A stretch of 64,000 nucleotides of DNA, taken from the NCBI GenBank assembly GCA_903912445.1, contig CAIWHP010000199.1:30939-94938 (forward strand). Reading direction: 5' to 3'. The notes under the pieces are model-generated. The model saw only the letters and a program-made list of their open reading frames with translations. It was not told the DNA's origin and did no database searches. This document shows positions 8,077-16,249 of this stretch, piece by piece. The first letter of the stretch is position 1. Each line of letters opens with the position of its first letter. The DNA is from an uncultured Lentisphaerota bacterium. Lineage in GTDB: Bacteria; Verrucomicrobiota; Kiritimatiellia; CAIQIC01. The position numbers and the translations under genes were made by a program.

Positions 8077-9380
8077 GTTCGTTCCTCCTGCTTGCGTTGT
8101 TGCTTCGCTTGTTTGGTGGTTCCAGTTTGCTTGCCGACGCCCGGCGCCTCGGGGTTCACCTCGGGGCCGAAATAGCGCAGGACGACCAGCGGTTCGGTGG
8201 CGGACGTGTTTTCGTAGACGACGCCCGCGCGGGCGGCGCCATCGACGACGAAGACCTCGTCCTCGGTCAACTCGGTGAATCGGATCAGCTTCGGGCACGA
8301 CAGCCGCTGCCCGTTGATCAGGCCTTCGCCCTGCACGGTGATCAGGCCGTAGGCCCCGTTGTCGCGCACGGTGCACTTCGCGCCGGGGAGCACGGTCAGC
8401 TCCTTGGCCGTCACGCACTGCCAGCCCTGAATGCGCCCGTAGCAGATCCACTTGTCGAGGTAGCCCTCCGCCGCCGAGCCGCCCGCGGACACGGGTTCGA
8501 GGTAGTGGTTCGCCTTGAAATCGGGATCCGTGTTCTGCTCCCAGTCGAGCTGCTCGACGAGGTAGTCGAGGTCGTGGTGCTTCTTCGGCGGCACGTCCTT
8601 GACGAGCAGCGCCCACGGCACCTCGCGGCCCTCGACGAGGCTCTGGTACATCCCGAACACATCCGAGCCCCACTGCGGCTCATAGGTGCACAGCGAGCCC
8701 GGAGCGTGCAGCACGCACGGCGGCACGAGCCAGCCGGTGCCGGGCTTCAGGCGGTAGGCCTGCGCGAGGTCGAGGATGCCGTTGTCGCCGCGGTTCCAGT
8801 TCTCGAGGCAGCGCCGCACCTGCGCCTTGGTCGTGCCCGGGATCAGCCCAAAGAACGTGTAGGGGAAATTGTTCCCCACATTGTTGTGCTGTGTCGGATA
8901 GTAGTAGGCCTCCGGCTTGCCTTCCTGGCCGACCAGCTTCGCCTGCGCCGCGCTCTGGTGCATGTGATGCGGGATCGGACCCATGTTGTCGAAGAACTTG
9001 CTGTAGACCGGCCAGCGCCGGTACTTCTTCCAGATGTCGGCGCCCACCGCCGTCGCGCCCAGCTCTGCCACCGCAGCGCGCAGCTGCAGCCGCTGCCCCT
9101 CGAAGACCACGTAGCTCAGGCCCTCGTCCGGCACGCGCCCGTCGTTGGCCGCCTCGGTCGTCGAGGCGAACCAGCGCTCGTCGATGCCGCCGCGGTTCAG
9201 GCCGTAGGCATAGAGATCGTCCGGGTGCAGCTTGATGCGCCGCCCGGGATGGAGGAACGACCGCGGCACCCAGTTCGGCGCCAGCCGCAGCACGCCGCGG
9301 CCCGCGTCGAGGGCCGACTGCGCGGCCGCGCGGACGTTTGATTTGAGGGTCTTCAGGTCGGTTACGGATTTCACCTTCAT
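8073..9380 (-). CDS. Cupin-fold protein resembling phosphomannose isomerase
   Basis: A 435-residue cytoplasmic protein. The HHMH cluster at residues 138-141 and further Glu/His residues downstream suit a metal-binding cupin like type I mannose-6-phosphate isomerase, though overall similarity is loose and the catalytic set cannot be confirmed by eye. The start ATG is preceded by AAAGGAAG. It is the first gene of the operon with the TIM-barrel and Gfo/Idh genes, and its last codons overlap the next start. The C-terminus is a Lys/Gln-rich tail (KQAKQQRKQEERT) that may exist partly because the next gene's ribosome binding site lies inside it. Confidence 0.65.
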   Translation of the reverse strand: MKVKSVTDLKTLKSNVRAAAQSALDAGRGVLRLAPNWVPRSFLHPGRRIKLHPDDLYAYGLNRGGIDERWFASTTEAANDGRVPDEGLSYVVFEGQRLQLRAAVAELGATAVGADIWKKYRRWPVYSKFFDNMGPIPHHMHQSAAQAKLVGQEGKPEAYYYPTQHNNVGNNFPYTFFGLIPGTTKAQVRRCLENWNRGDNGILDLAQAYRLKPGTGWLVPPCVLHAPGSLCTYEPQWGSDVFGMYQSLVEGREVPWALLVKDVPPKKHHDLDYLVEQLDWEQNTDPDFKANHYLEPVSAGGSAAEGYLDKWICYGRIQGWQCVTAKELTVLPGAKCTVRDNGAYGLITVQGEGLINGQRLSCPKLIRFTELTEDEVFVVDGAARAGVVYENTSATEPLVVLRYFGPEVNPEAPGVGKQTGTTKQAKQQRKQEERT

Positions 9381-9859
9381 GCCGGGCTTCCTTTGTTTTC
9401 AAGGCGGTGTTCCGCCGCGTTTATTTTCAAGCATGGCAGGCCGTCGCATGCGAGCGCGGCGGCGGAGGAATAGAGCGGACGCCAGCTGCACGCCGCCGCG
9501 CACGGGTCCGCGCTGACGGAGGCGCGCGGAATGGGATCAGGCCCGCGTCCAGAAAACGACGCGGCACAGACCGGCGCGTTCAAACCAAACTGTACGCCCA
9601 CAGCGGCACCTCGCTTCGCACGCCCTTCAGCAGGCTGGGCTAACCGCCCAGAAACCCGGCCAGAAAAGCAATTGCATGGTGCGGATGATGCCCGATGAAA
9701 AACGGAACGCAAGACAGAATTTGCTTCGCCCGAAAAACAGCCCATTCCCCCGTTTGCGGCGCGCCCCGCGTATGAAACGATCAGCCGCAGCGGTTATCAG
9801 AAGCAGCGCAGCGAAGAGCGAACATTGCCACAGCGAATGGAAGCGGGTAGAAACCACCC
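9381..9859. other. Divergent intergenic region upstream of cupin operon and mtfA
   Basis: This 479-base region separates two divergent transcription units and must carry both promoters. I see no convincing -35/-10 pair, repeat or conserved small ORF; the short open frames in it have the biased composition of non-coding GC-rich DNA. Confidence 0.4.
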
Positions 9860-10639
9860 ATGAGCTATCTGCATCCCTTTCGTGATCGTCGGCGGCAGGA
9901 GTTGGCGGAGCAGCCTTTTCCGGCGACGTGGTCGCAGGTCATCGACCGGAACGCGCCCATCTGCCGGTGTCTGCATCCAGACGAACGGCAGCGGCTGGAG
10001 GATGTGATCAAGGTGTTCATCGCCGAGAAGCATTTCGAGGGCTGTGGGGGACTGACCATCACCGACGAGATCAAGGTGACGATTGCGGCGCAGGCGTGCC
10101 TGCTACTGCTCAACCTCCATCACGACTATTATGAAAGGCTGGTCAGCATCCTGGTGTACCCGGAGAGTTTCAACGTCGAGCAAACCGAACGGGGCCCGGC
10201 GAGCACCATCTCGGTCGCGAGCCAGGCGGTGATGGGGCTCTCGTCCAGCACCGGCGCCGTGGTGCTGTCCTGGCCGGACACGCTAGGCGGGGCGCAGAAT
10301 CCCGAGGACGGCGTCAACGTTGTCTTCCACGAGTTCGCCCACCAACTCGACCAGTTGGACGGCGCCATGGACGGCGCGCCGGGTCTGGACAGCGCCTCCA
10401 TGTATCGGGAGTGGGCTCAGGTGCTGGGCTCAGAGTATAAACGGCTGCAGGAGGATGTTGCGACGGGCACGCCGTCCCTCATCAGCGAGTACGGGGCCAC
10501 GAAGCCGGCGGAGTTTTTTGCGGTGGCGACCGAACTCTTCTTCGAAAGGCCGGGCGAACTCCAACAGCAGCACCCCGCGCTCTATGAGGAATTCAGGCAG
10601 TACTTCCATCAGGATCCCGCCGCGCGGCAGCAGTGCTGA
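9860..10639 (+). CDS. mtfA: MtfA-like zinc peptidase (M90)
   Basis: A 259-residue cytoplasmic protein of the MtfA family, zinc aminopeptidases best known from E. coli, where MtfA binds the glucose repressor Mlc. The metal-binding HEFAH is at residues 157-161, and the third ligand Glu is expected in KPAEFFAVATE near residue 219. Length matches the family. The start is supported by full alignment of the family N-terminus (HPFRDRRRQ). It stands alone, divergent from the cupin operon. Whether a Mlc-like partner exists here is unknown. Confidence 0.88.
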   Translation: MSYLHPFRDRRRQELAEQPFPATWSQVIDRNAPICRCLHPDERQRLEDVIKVFIAEKHFEGCGGLTITDEIKVTIAAQACLLLLNLHHDYYERLVSILVYPESFNVEQTERGPASTISVASQAVMGLSSSTGAVVLSWPDTLGGAQNPEDGVNVVFHEFAHQLDQLDGAMDGAPGLDSASMYREWAQVLGSEYKRLQEDVATGTPSLISEYGATKPAEFFAVATELFFERPGELQQQHPALYEEFRQYFHQDPAARQQC

Positions 10640-10929
10640 AAGGCTTCTGCGATCAATGATTCTGCTGCTCTTCTCTGGTGAAGCATTAGACAGAATCATT
10701 AAGGGCAGAACTATTCGGACTTCGGCGGCCGAAGGTGGTGCCATTCCTGCCTTGTCTTCATGATTTTGCTGCCAATGATTCTGCCGTTCTTCTTCGGCGG
10801 GACCCGTTCAACACGCTGACCGCTCCTGCCCGCCTTGAAAAGCCCGTGGATGAAGATTGAGGACGACGACGAGAACGAGGACGATTAAGCTGAGTCAGAT
10901 TATTGCATGATGTTCAATAGAGGGCGGGG
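10640..10929. repeat. Cluster of AATGATTCTGCC repeats and an acidic-codon tandem tract
   Basis: Between mtfA and the convergent deacetylase-like gene, the motif AATGATTCTGC occurs at about 10655 and 10774 on the plus strand. Its complement (cagaatcatt, then gggcagaa) occurs at 10691-10709, and a variant (atgattttgctgcc) at about 10760. They can pair to form hairpins. At 10856-10886 follows a GAGGACGACGACGAG-type tract, which recurs in inverse orientation after nuoN (28631-28666). No gene is evident. Confidence 0.6.
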
Positions 10930-11826
10930 TTAGCGGTAGGCCAAGGCCGCGAGGACGGTGTTGGTGTGGATGCGGACGACGTCTTCGATGTCGACAGGAT
11001 AACCGCCGCCCAAGGTGACGACGACCGGGACCTGCGCGGCCGCCGCCGCGGCGAAGACCCGGCGGTCGCGTTCCATGAGCCCGGCCTCCGATAGCTTCAG
11101 GCCGCCGAGGGTATCCTTCGCACTGGGATCCGCGCCCGCCTGGTAGTGGATGAGATCGAGCGGGCGCGAACCATCGAGGATGATCTCCAAGGCGGAAGCG
11201 AGCGCCGCGAGATACTCCTCGTCACCGGTGCCGTCCTCAAGCTCGACATCGAGCGAGTTGCGCTCCTTGAAATAGGGGAAGGCCCGCCGCTGGTGCATGG
11301 AAAACGTGAACACCGTGGGGTCATTTCTGAAGATCCAGGCGGTGCCGTCGCCCTGGTGCAGATCGCAGTCGATGACCGCAGCCCTCTTGATCAGGCCGCG
11401 TCCTTGCAGGCTCCGCAGGCTGACGGCGATATCGTTGATCAAGCAGAACCCGGCGCCATGGTCGGGGAAGGCATGGTGGAAGCCCCCGCCCAGGTGCACA
11501 CACACGCCGTCCTTGAGCGCTTGCTCGCTGGCTTGGATGGAGCCGCCGGCCGTCCTCCAGAAGAAATCCACCACCGCCTGATGGAGCGGGATTTCCAGCC
11601 GCTCGATTTCCGCGGCCGAGAAATCCACCGCCTGGAGCTTCTCCCAGAACTCCGTGGTATGGACGCGCAAAATATCTTCGTCATCGGCCAGTTGGGCCTT
11701 GATGACATCCTGGTCCGTGATCACGCCCTGGCCCTTCAGCCGTTCAAGCACGCGGGCATATTTCGAGGTGTGCCAGGGATGCTGGCCAATGCCGATCGCG
11801 TAGTGCTCGGAGTAAACCACCTTCAT
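10930..11826 (-). CDS. Histone deacetylase family (AcuC-like) hydrolase
   Basis: A 298-residue protein of the arginase/deacetylase superfamily, zinc amidohydrolases that remove acyl groups from lysines, polyamines or small amides. Visible landmarks are GGGFHHAFPDHGAGFCLIND (charge-relay His pair and conserved Asn), DCDLHQGDGTA (zinc Asp/His) and QAGADPSAKDTLGG (second zinc Asp). ATG 11824-11826 fits the family N-terminus (KVVYSEHY). The compact form resembles class IV-like bacterial members. The true substrate is not predictable. A TATACT box lies about 70 bases upstream at 11898-11903, without a clear -35. Confidence 0.88.
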   Translation of the reverse strand: MKVVYSEHYAIGIGQHPWHTSKYARVLERLKGQGVITDQDVIKAQLADDEDILRVHTTEFWEKLQAVDFSAAEIERLEIPLHQAVVDFFWRTAGGSIQASEQALKDGVCVHLGGGFHHAFPDHGAGFCLINDIAVSLRSLQGRGLIKRAAVIDCDLHQGDGTAWIFRNDPTVFTFSMHQRRAFPYFKERNSLDVELEDGTGDEEYLAALASALEIILDGSRPLDLIHYQAGADPSAKDTLGGLKLSEAGLMERDRRVFAAAAAAQVPVVVTLGGGYPVDIEDVVRIHTNTVLAALAYR

Positions 11827-11991
11827 AAAAACCCTGTCGTCCGCCGCCTGATGCCACGCGATTTCAGGACCGCGCCGCCCAGCACTACGGACATGGCGGA
11901 GTATAGTGGGGAAGGTCTTTCTTTCGAGTTTTTTACAAGCCGCCGCTTTGAGGCACACAACAGATTATCCGCTGTTGGATTGTAACCCCGG

Positions 11992-13305
11992 ATGATTCCG
12001 GACATAATTTCCGGCATGCGCAACGCCTTCTTCAGTATCCGGTCGCTGGTCTGGCTCGGCCTGCTCGCAGGGACCTGCTGGGTCCAGGCGGCCGCGCCAG
12101 CGGGTTTCCAGCTGGTCTGGGCCGATGAGTTCGATGGGGCCAAGGTCAACGAGCAAGAGTGGACCTATCGCGTGGGCAAGGCCCACTTCTCCCTGTGCGA
12201 GGCGGAAGCGGTGTCGCTGGAAAACGGCTGTATGAAAATCCGCGCCGCGCGCGGGCCCAAACACTTCAGCGGCGGCGGCCTGATCACCAAGCGCAAGTTC
12301 CTCGAAGGCTATTTCGAGGCGCGGATCAAGCTGGATGGAGGACGCGGCTGGCACGACGCGTTCTGGACCACGTGGCTCGGCAGCATGGCCGACCGCGCTC
12401 CCGAACTGAAGACGAAGCCGCGTATCGAGATCGATGCGCTCGAACACTATCCCACCTTCGACGCGCACAAATTTTCCTGCGGCATCATCGAGTGGTATCC
12501 GGTGAAGGGCGGCCTCAGCCGTGCCACCCACACGACCCCGGCCGATCTCGGCGCGGACTTCCACCTCTACGGCTTCGAGGTCACCAGCAACTACTGCAAT
12601 TTCTTCTTCGATGACCAGCTGATCCAAACCACCGACCTGCGCGGCGTCGAGCAGGCGGACTTTCATCTCTGGCTCACGGCGATCGCCACCGCCTCCAACG
12701 CGGTGCCGAAAAACGGCGGCACGCTGTTCGACTACCTCCGCTGCTACAAGCCGGACGCCGCCACCTATGCGCGCCGCCAGCAGGAGTTCGCGCAGAAAGC
12801 GGAGCAGTCTTCCGGTCCCAGCAAATCGCGCGGCGTGGATCTGTGGGTCGAGGTGGCTGACTTCCCGCAGCTGGGCGGCTGGCAGGTGGGGCGCGATCAA
12901 GGTGCGTTGGCGCTGCGCGGGCACGACAAGAAGGACAAGGCGCGGCCGCCCGAGCAGCTCGTGGCGCGTGCGCGCATCGCGGTGGCCACCGCCGGCACCT
13001 ATCGGCTCTGGGTGCGCGGCCGCGATTATGCGAGCGAGCAACCCGGGAAGCGTTCCTTCGCCGTGGCTGTCAATGGCGTCCGTGCTCAGAATTTGTTCGG
13101 CACGCATCATCAGGACGGCTTCGCGTGGCAGGACGGCGGCACGTTCACGCTGCCCGCGGACGCCGTGGCGCTCGAACTGGTGGACACCTCGCAATACTAC
13201 GCCCGCTGCCACAAGCTGCTGCTGACGACCGATCTCGATTTTCATCCCGACAAGACCGGCCCGCGCAGCAACGTAAAACACCTCGATGCGCCATCACCAA
13301 AATAG
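11992..13305 (+). CDS. Exported GH16 beta-glucanase-like enzyme with C-terminal beta domain
   Basis: A 437-residue secreted glycoside hydrolase of family 16, which cleaves beta-1,3/1,4-glucans, agars or related polymers. The catalytic E-x-D-x-x-E motif reads EIDALE at residues 146-151, after the usual FWTTWLGS strand. The signal peptide core is SLVWLGLLAGTCWVQA. A second in-frame ATG at 12016 gives a more typical signal peptide and may be the true start. After the GH16 domain (to about residue 255), residues of about 275-420 look like a carbohydrate-binding beta sandwich (VDLWVEVADFPQLGGWQVG). Substrate is unknown. Confidence 0.85.
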   Translation: MIPDIISGMRNAFFSIRSLVWLGLLAGTCWVQAAAPAGFQLVWADEFDGAKVNEQEWTYRVGKAHFSLCEAEAVSLENGCMKIRAARGPKHFSGGGLITKRKFLEGYFEARIKLDGGRGWHDAFWTTWLGSMADRAPELKTKPRIEIDALEHYPTFDAHKFSCGIIEWYPVKGGLSRATHTTPADLGADFHLYGFEVTSNYCNFFFDDQLIQTTDLRGVEQADFHLWLTAIATASNAVPKNGGTLFDYLRCYKPDAATYARRQQEFAQKAEQSSGPSKSRGVDLWVEVADFPQLGGWQVGRDQGALALRGHDKKDKARPPEQLVARARIAVATAGTYRLWVRGRDYASEQPGKRSFAVAVNGVRAQNLFGTHHQDGFAWQDGGTFTLPADAVALELVDTSQYYARCHKLLLTTDLDFHPDKTGPRSNVKHLDAPSPK

Positions 13306-13342
13306 AAGGCCCAGTGCCAGCGCGGTTGCCGCCGCGCCACCA

Positions 13343-13415
13343 CCTCACGCGGAGCGTGAGGCCTGCTTTGCTGCCGCCGCCATAGTAGTCCTCTCGCTCC
13401 GCGAGAGGCTTTTGT
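13343..13415. repeat. Pair of related hairpins (GTAG-REP-like), second also terminator-like
   Basis: CCTCACGC-GGA-GCGTGAGG (13343-13361) and, after GTAG at 13385, CCTCTCGC-TCC-GCGAGAGG (13390-13408) are inverted copies of one hairpin type whose arms differ by paired changes. The second is followed by CTTTTGT and could end GH16 transcription. GTAG plus hairpin matches the REP layout discussed in the findings. Confidence 0.6.
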
Positions 13416-13463
13416 CCGTCAACCTACCACTCTGAAAAGCTTGTCATAATCAAAGGAGCGATC

Positions 13464-14894
13464 ATGCACAGAATCCAAGCCCTCGCGATGGCCGCGCTGA
13501 CCATGTGGAGTCTCGTCGCCGGAGGCGCCGCCGCCGACGGGGTGGGGCAGAGCGGCGCGTACCAGATGAGCAAGGACTACACGCCGCCGACCGATCCGCT
13601 GGTATTGGCGAAGCTGGCGCAGTGGCAGGACCTGAAATTCGGGCTGCTCATGCACTGGGGCACCTACAGCCAGTGGGGCATCGTGGAATCGTGGACGCTG
13701 TGCCCGGAGAAGCATCCGTGGAACCGCCGTACCGGCCCGTTTGCCGATGATGATCGCGCTTACAAGAAATCCTATGAAAACCTGATCACCACCTTCAACC
13801 CGGTCAAGTTCGACCCGGCGAAGTGGGCCGCCGCGGCCAAGGAGGCCGGCATGCGCTACGTGGTGTTCACAACGAAACATCATGACAGGTTCTGCCTGTT
13901 CGACACGGCGCAGACCGACTACAAGATCACCGGCCCGGGCTGTCCCTTCCGCACGAACCCGCGGGCGAACGTCACCAGGGAAGTCTTCAGCGCGTTCCGT
14001 CAGCAGGGCTTTGCGACCGGCGCCTACTTCTCCAAGGCCGACTGGCACACCCCGTTCTATTGGAGCCCGGATTTCCCGCTGCGCGACCGGAACAACAACT
14101 ATGACACGGCGCAGCATCCGGAGCTGTGGAGCAAGTTCAAGGACTTCACGTGGAAACAGATCGAGGAGCTCATGACCGGCTACGGGCCGGTGGATATTCT
14201 CTGGCTCGATGGCGGCCAGGTGCGCCCGCCCAAGCAGGACATCGACATGAACGGCATGGCCGCGATGGCGCGGAAGCATCAGCCCGGGCTGCTGGTGGTG
14301 GATCGCAGCGTGAAGGGACCGAACGAGAACTACCGCACACCGGAGAACGAGGTGCCGGGCAAGCTGCTGCCATACCCTTGGGAAACCTGCATGACAATGG
14401 CCGGCAAATGGAGTTACAAGCCAAACGACGACTACAAGAGCACCCGCGTGCTCATCGGACATTTGTGCCGCATCGTGGCGCGCGGCGGCAACCTGCTCCT
14501 CAACATCGGCCCCGGCCCCGATGGCGAATTCGATCCGCTCGCCTACCAGCGCCTGAAAGAAATCGGCGCGTGGATGCGGGTCAACGGCGAGGCCATCTAC
14601 GAAACGCGGCCGGCCGCACCGCATGAGCGCGGTGACCTGGCCTTCACCGGCAAGCGCGATGGCACCGTGTATGCCATCCTGCTCGCGCATGACGATCAAA
14701 GTGGGTTGCCGGAAACGGTGTCTTTGCCTGCGGAACTGGTCGCGCAGGCCGGTCAGATCACGCTGCTCGGATACGGTGCGCTCAAGCCCGGCGGTACGCA
14801 GGATGGCCAGACGCTCATCCCCATACCGGCGGAAGCCCGCGCCGGGCCGCCCTGCGCCCACGCATGGGCCTTCAAGCTCACGCCGCGCCGTTAA
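13464..14894 (+). CDS. Exported alpha-L-fucosidase, GH29
   Basis: A 476-residue secreted family GH29 enzyme that releases alpha-linked L-fucose with retention. The signal peptide is MHRIQALAMAALTMWSLVAG, cleaved near GAAA. Family landmarks are FGLLMHWGTYSQWG (residues 59-72), the KHHDRF motif at 138-143, and VDILWLDGG with the likely nucleophile Asp249. Later RGGNLLLNIGPGPDG is the usual GH29 signature. AAAGGAG stands just before the ATG. The general acid/base cannot be assigned by eye, as it varies in GH29. It stands alone between the GH16 gene and a small convergent gene. Confidence 0.93.
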   Translation: MHRIQALAMAALTMWSLVAGGAAADGVGQSGAYQMSKDYTPPTDPLVLAKLAQWQDLKFGLLMHWGTYSQWGIVESWTLCPEKHPWNRRTGPFADDDRAYKKSYENLITTFNPVKFDPAKWAAAAKEAGMRYVVFTTKHHDRFCLFDTAQTDYKITGPGCPFRTNPRANVTREVFSAFRQQGFATGAYFSKADWHTPFYWSPDFPLRDRNNNYDTAQHPELWSKFKDFTWKQIEELMTGYGPVDILWLDGGQVRPPKQDIDMNGMAAMARKHQPGLLVVDRSVKGPNENYRTPENEVPGKLLPYPWETCMTMAGKWSYKPNDDYKSTRVLIGHLCRIVARGGNLLLNIGPGPDGEFDPLAYQRLKEIGAWMRVNGEAIYETRPAAPHERGDLAFTGKRDGTVYAILLAHDDQSGLPETVSLPAELVAQAGQITLLGYGALKPGGTQDGQTLIPIPAEARAGPPCAHAWAFKLTPRR

Positions 14895-14936
14895 GCAGGC
14901 GGCGGTTCGAGGGTGCCACGTCCCACAACGGGGGGA

Positions 14937-15287
14937 TCACTTGATATACACGGCCAGACGGCCGTTGGTTTCCAGGCTCATCCCCAACTCGGTAACGTTG
15001 ACCTTGTTGCCCAGCGAGACATCCTTGGTCTCGCCTTTGTTGAGTTTTGTCGTGATGGGGATGCCGCGCTTTTTGTCGCCATCGAAGACCACCAGCGTAT
15101 TGATGGTGGCCACGCCTTCGACACACTCCAGGCGGCAGGCGGAAACCTGCCGGTTCACGGGGAGTTTGCCGCCCTTCGTCAACTCGCCGATCTTGTGCCA
15201 ATAATCGCCAGCCCATGCGCTTGTGATGCCCATCAGCATGACCAGCCCCATCGCCAGCATCATCACTAACCAGCTTTTTTTCATCAT
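14937..15287 (-). CDS. Small secreted protein of unknown function
   Basis: A 116-residue protein with a clear signal peptide (MMKKSWLVMMLAMGLVMLMG, cleavage near AWA) and a mature part of about 85 residues with alternating hydrophobic and charged stretches, likely all-beta. I chose the ATG at 15287 because AAAGGAAAG precedes it and because earlier in-frame codons are not signal-like. I recognise no family. Two cysteines (SACRLEC) could form a disulfide. Base composition is less GC-rich than the flanking enzymes. It converges with the fucosidase gene. Confidence 0.7.
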   Translation of the reverse strand: MMKKSWLVMMLAMGLVMLMGITSAWAGDYWHKIGELTKGGKLPVNRQVSACRLECVEGVATINTLVVFDGDKKRGIPITTKLNKGETKDVSLGNKVNVTELGMSLETNGRLAVYIK

Positions 15288-15432
15288 TCGCTTTCCTTTC
15301 AGAAAACACACCCCGGCTGCCGGGGCGGGTTCAACGTCCTGCTGCCCGCCCTGAAAAACCGGGCGGTATTCTTGCGCATCCTGCTGGTGAGTCAAGCCCT
15401 CCTCGTGGCCGGTGTTCGTCCGCAATCATTTT

Positions 15433-15461
15433 TTGCCGTGCGCCGTCACATTGCGTATGAT
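15433..15461 (+). promoter_or_regulatory. Sigma70-type promoter for DedA-like gene, nearly leaderless
   Basis: TTGCCG at 15433-15438 and TATGAT at 15456-15461 are separated by 17 bases. Transcription would start near 15468, only about five bases before ATG 15473, so the message would have almost no leader and no ribosome binding site. Confidence 0.5.
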
Positions 15462-15472
15462 GCGTGCCGCAC

Positions 15473-16063
15473 ATGGACGACATCCACCAATTTATTGCGA
15501 CCTACGGCTATCTCGCCGTGCTCATCGGGACTTTTTTTGAGGGCGAGACCCTGCTGCTCATCGCCGGCTTCATGACCTGGCAAGCCCATGGCGACGCCAG
15601 CCCTGCGCTCCAGATGCCGCTGGTTATCATCCTGGCCACGCTCGGGGCCACCGCAGGCGACCAGTTATATTTCTATCTTGGCCGCTATCGCCGTGAGTGG
15701 GTCTTCCGCCGGTTCCCCAAACTGCAGACGAAGGCCCTAAAAGTCTACGGCTGGGTCGAGCGCCATCCGCACCTCATCATCATCGGCAGCCGCTTCGTCT
15801 ACGGCTTCCGCATCGTGACCCCCATCGTGCTCGGCACCAGCCGCGTCCCGGCCTGGCAATACTCCATCCTCAATGTCCTCGGGGCGTGTCTCTGGGCCCT
15901 GCTGGTCACCAACGCCGGCTATTTCCTCGGCGGCATGATGGAGCGGCTGCTCGGCGATCTGCACAAGATTCAGAAATACCTCGCCCTCGGCATCCTCCTC
16001 ATCGGTATCGGCCTCTTGCTGTTCCACCGCTTCCGTGCGCGCCGCAACGCGACGCATGATTGA
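15473..16063 (+). CDS. DedA/VTT-domain membrane protein
   Basis: A 196-residue inner membrane protein of the DedA (VTT, SNARE-associated) family, linked in bacteria to lipid-carrier recycling and membrane homeostasis. The family pattern is visible: an N-terminal re-entrant segment (GTFFEGETLLLIAGF), a central GDQLYFYLGRY, and the conserved Arg/Gly segment SRFVYGFRIVTPIVLGTSR, followed by two C-terminal membrane helices. The start was set at ATG 15473 rather than GTG 15464. A second, different DedA-type protein is encoded at 42995-43645. Confidence 0.85.
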   Translation: MDDIHQFIATYGYLAVLIGTFFEGETLLLIAGFMTWQAHGDASPALQMPLVIILATLGATAGDQLYFYLGRYRREWVFRRFPKLQTKALKVYGWVERHPHLIIIGSRFVYGFRIVTPIVLGTSRVPAWQYSILNVLGACLWALLVTNAGYFLGGMMERLLGDLHKIQKYLALGILLIGIGLLLFHRFRARRNATHD

Positions 16064-16125
16064 CCGCGCGCACCGACAGGCCGGCGGCTGGGTCGGAGCC
16101 GAACCGTGGTTTTTCGACACGGGGC

Positions 16126-16152
16126 TTGACTTGGCCGCGCGGCGCGTAAAAA
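16126..16152 (+). promoter_or_regulatory. Possible promoter upstream of alpha/beta hydrolase gene
   Basis: TTGACT (16126-16131) and TAAAAA (16147-16152) are 15 bases apart, slightly short for sigma70. They lie about 100 bases before the ATG at 16250. Confidence 0.3.
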
Positions 16153-16249
16153 TGCGCGCATGCTTTTTCTGTGTCTGCCTGCCGTCGCCAAGCGGCGCTT
16201 CCCCGTTGGGCGCGCCCGGGACCGGAGGTCTTCAATCCCTGGATATTTT

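Noticed and set aside
16160-16249. Earlier start (16160) for the alpha/beta hydrolase gene
   Set aside because: The extra 30 residues are Arg-rich and precede a textbook signal peptide beginning at 16250, so the later ATG is better.
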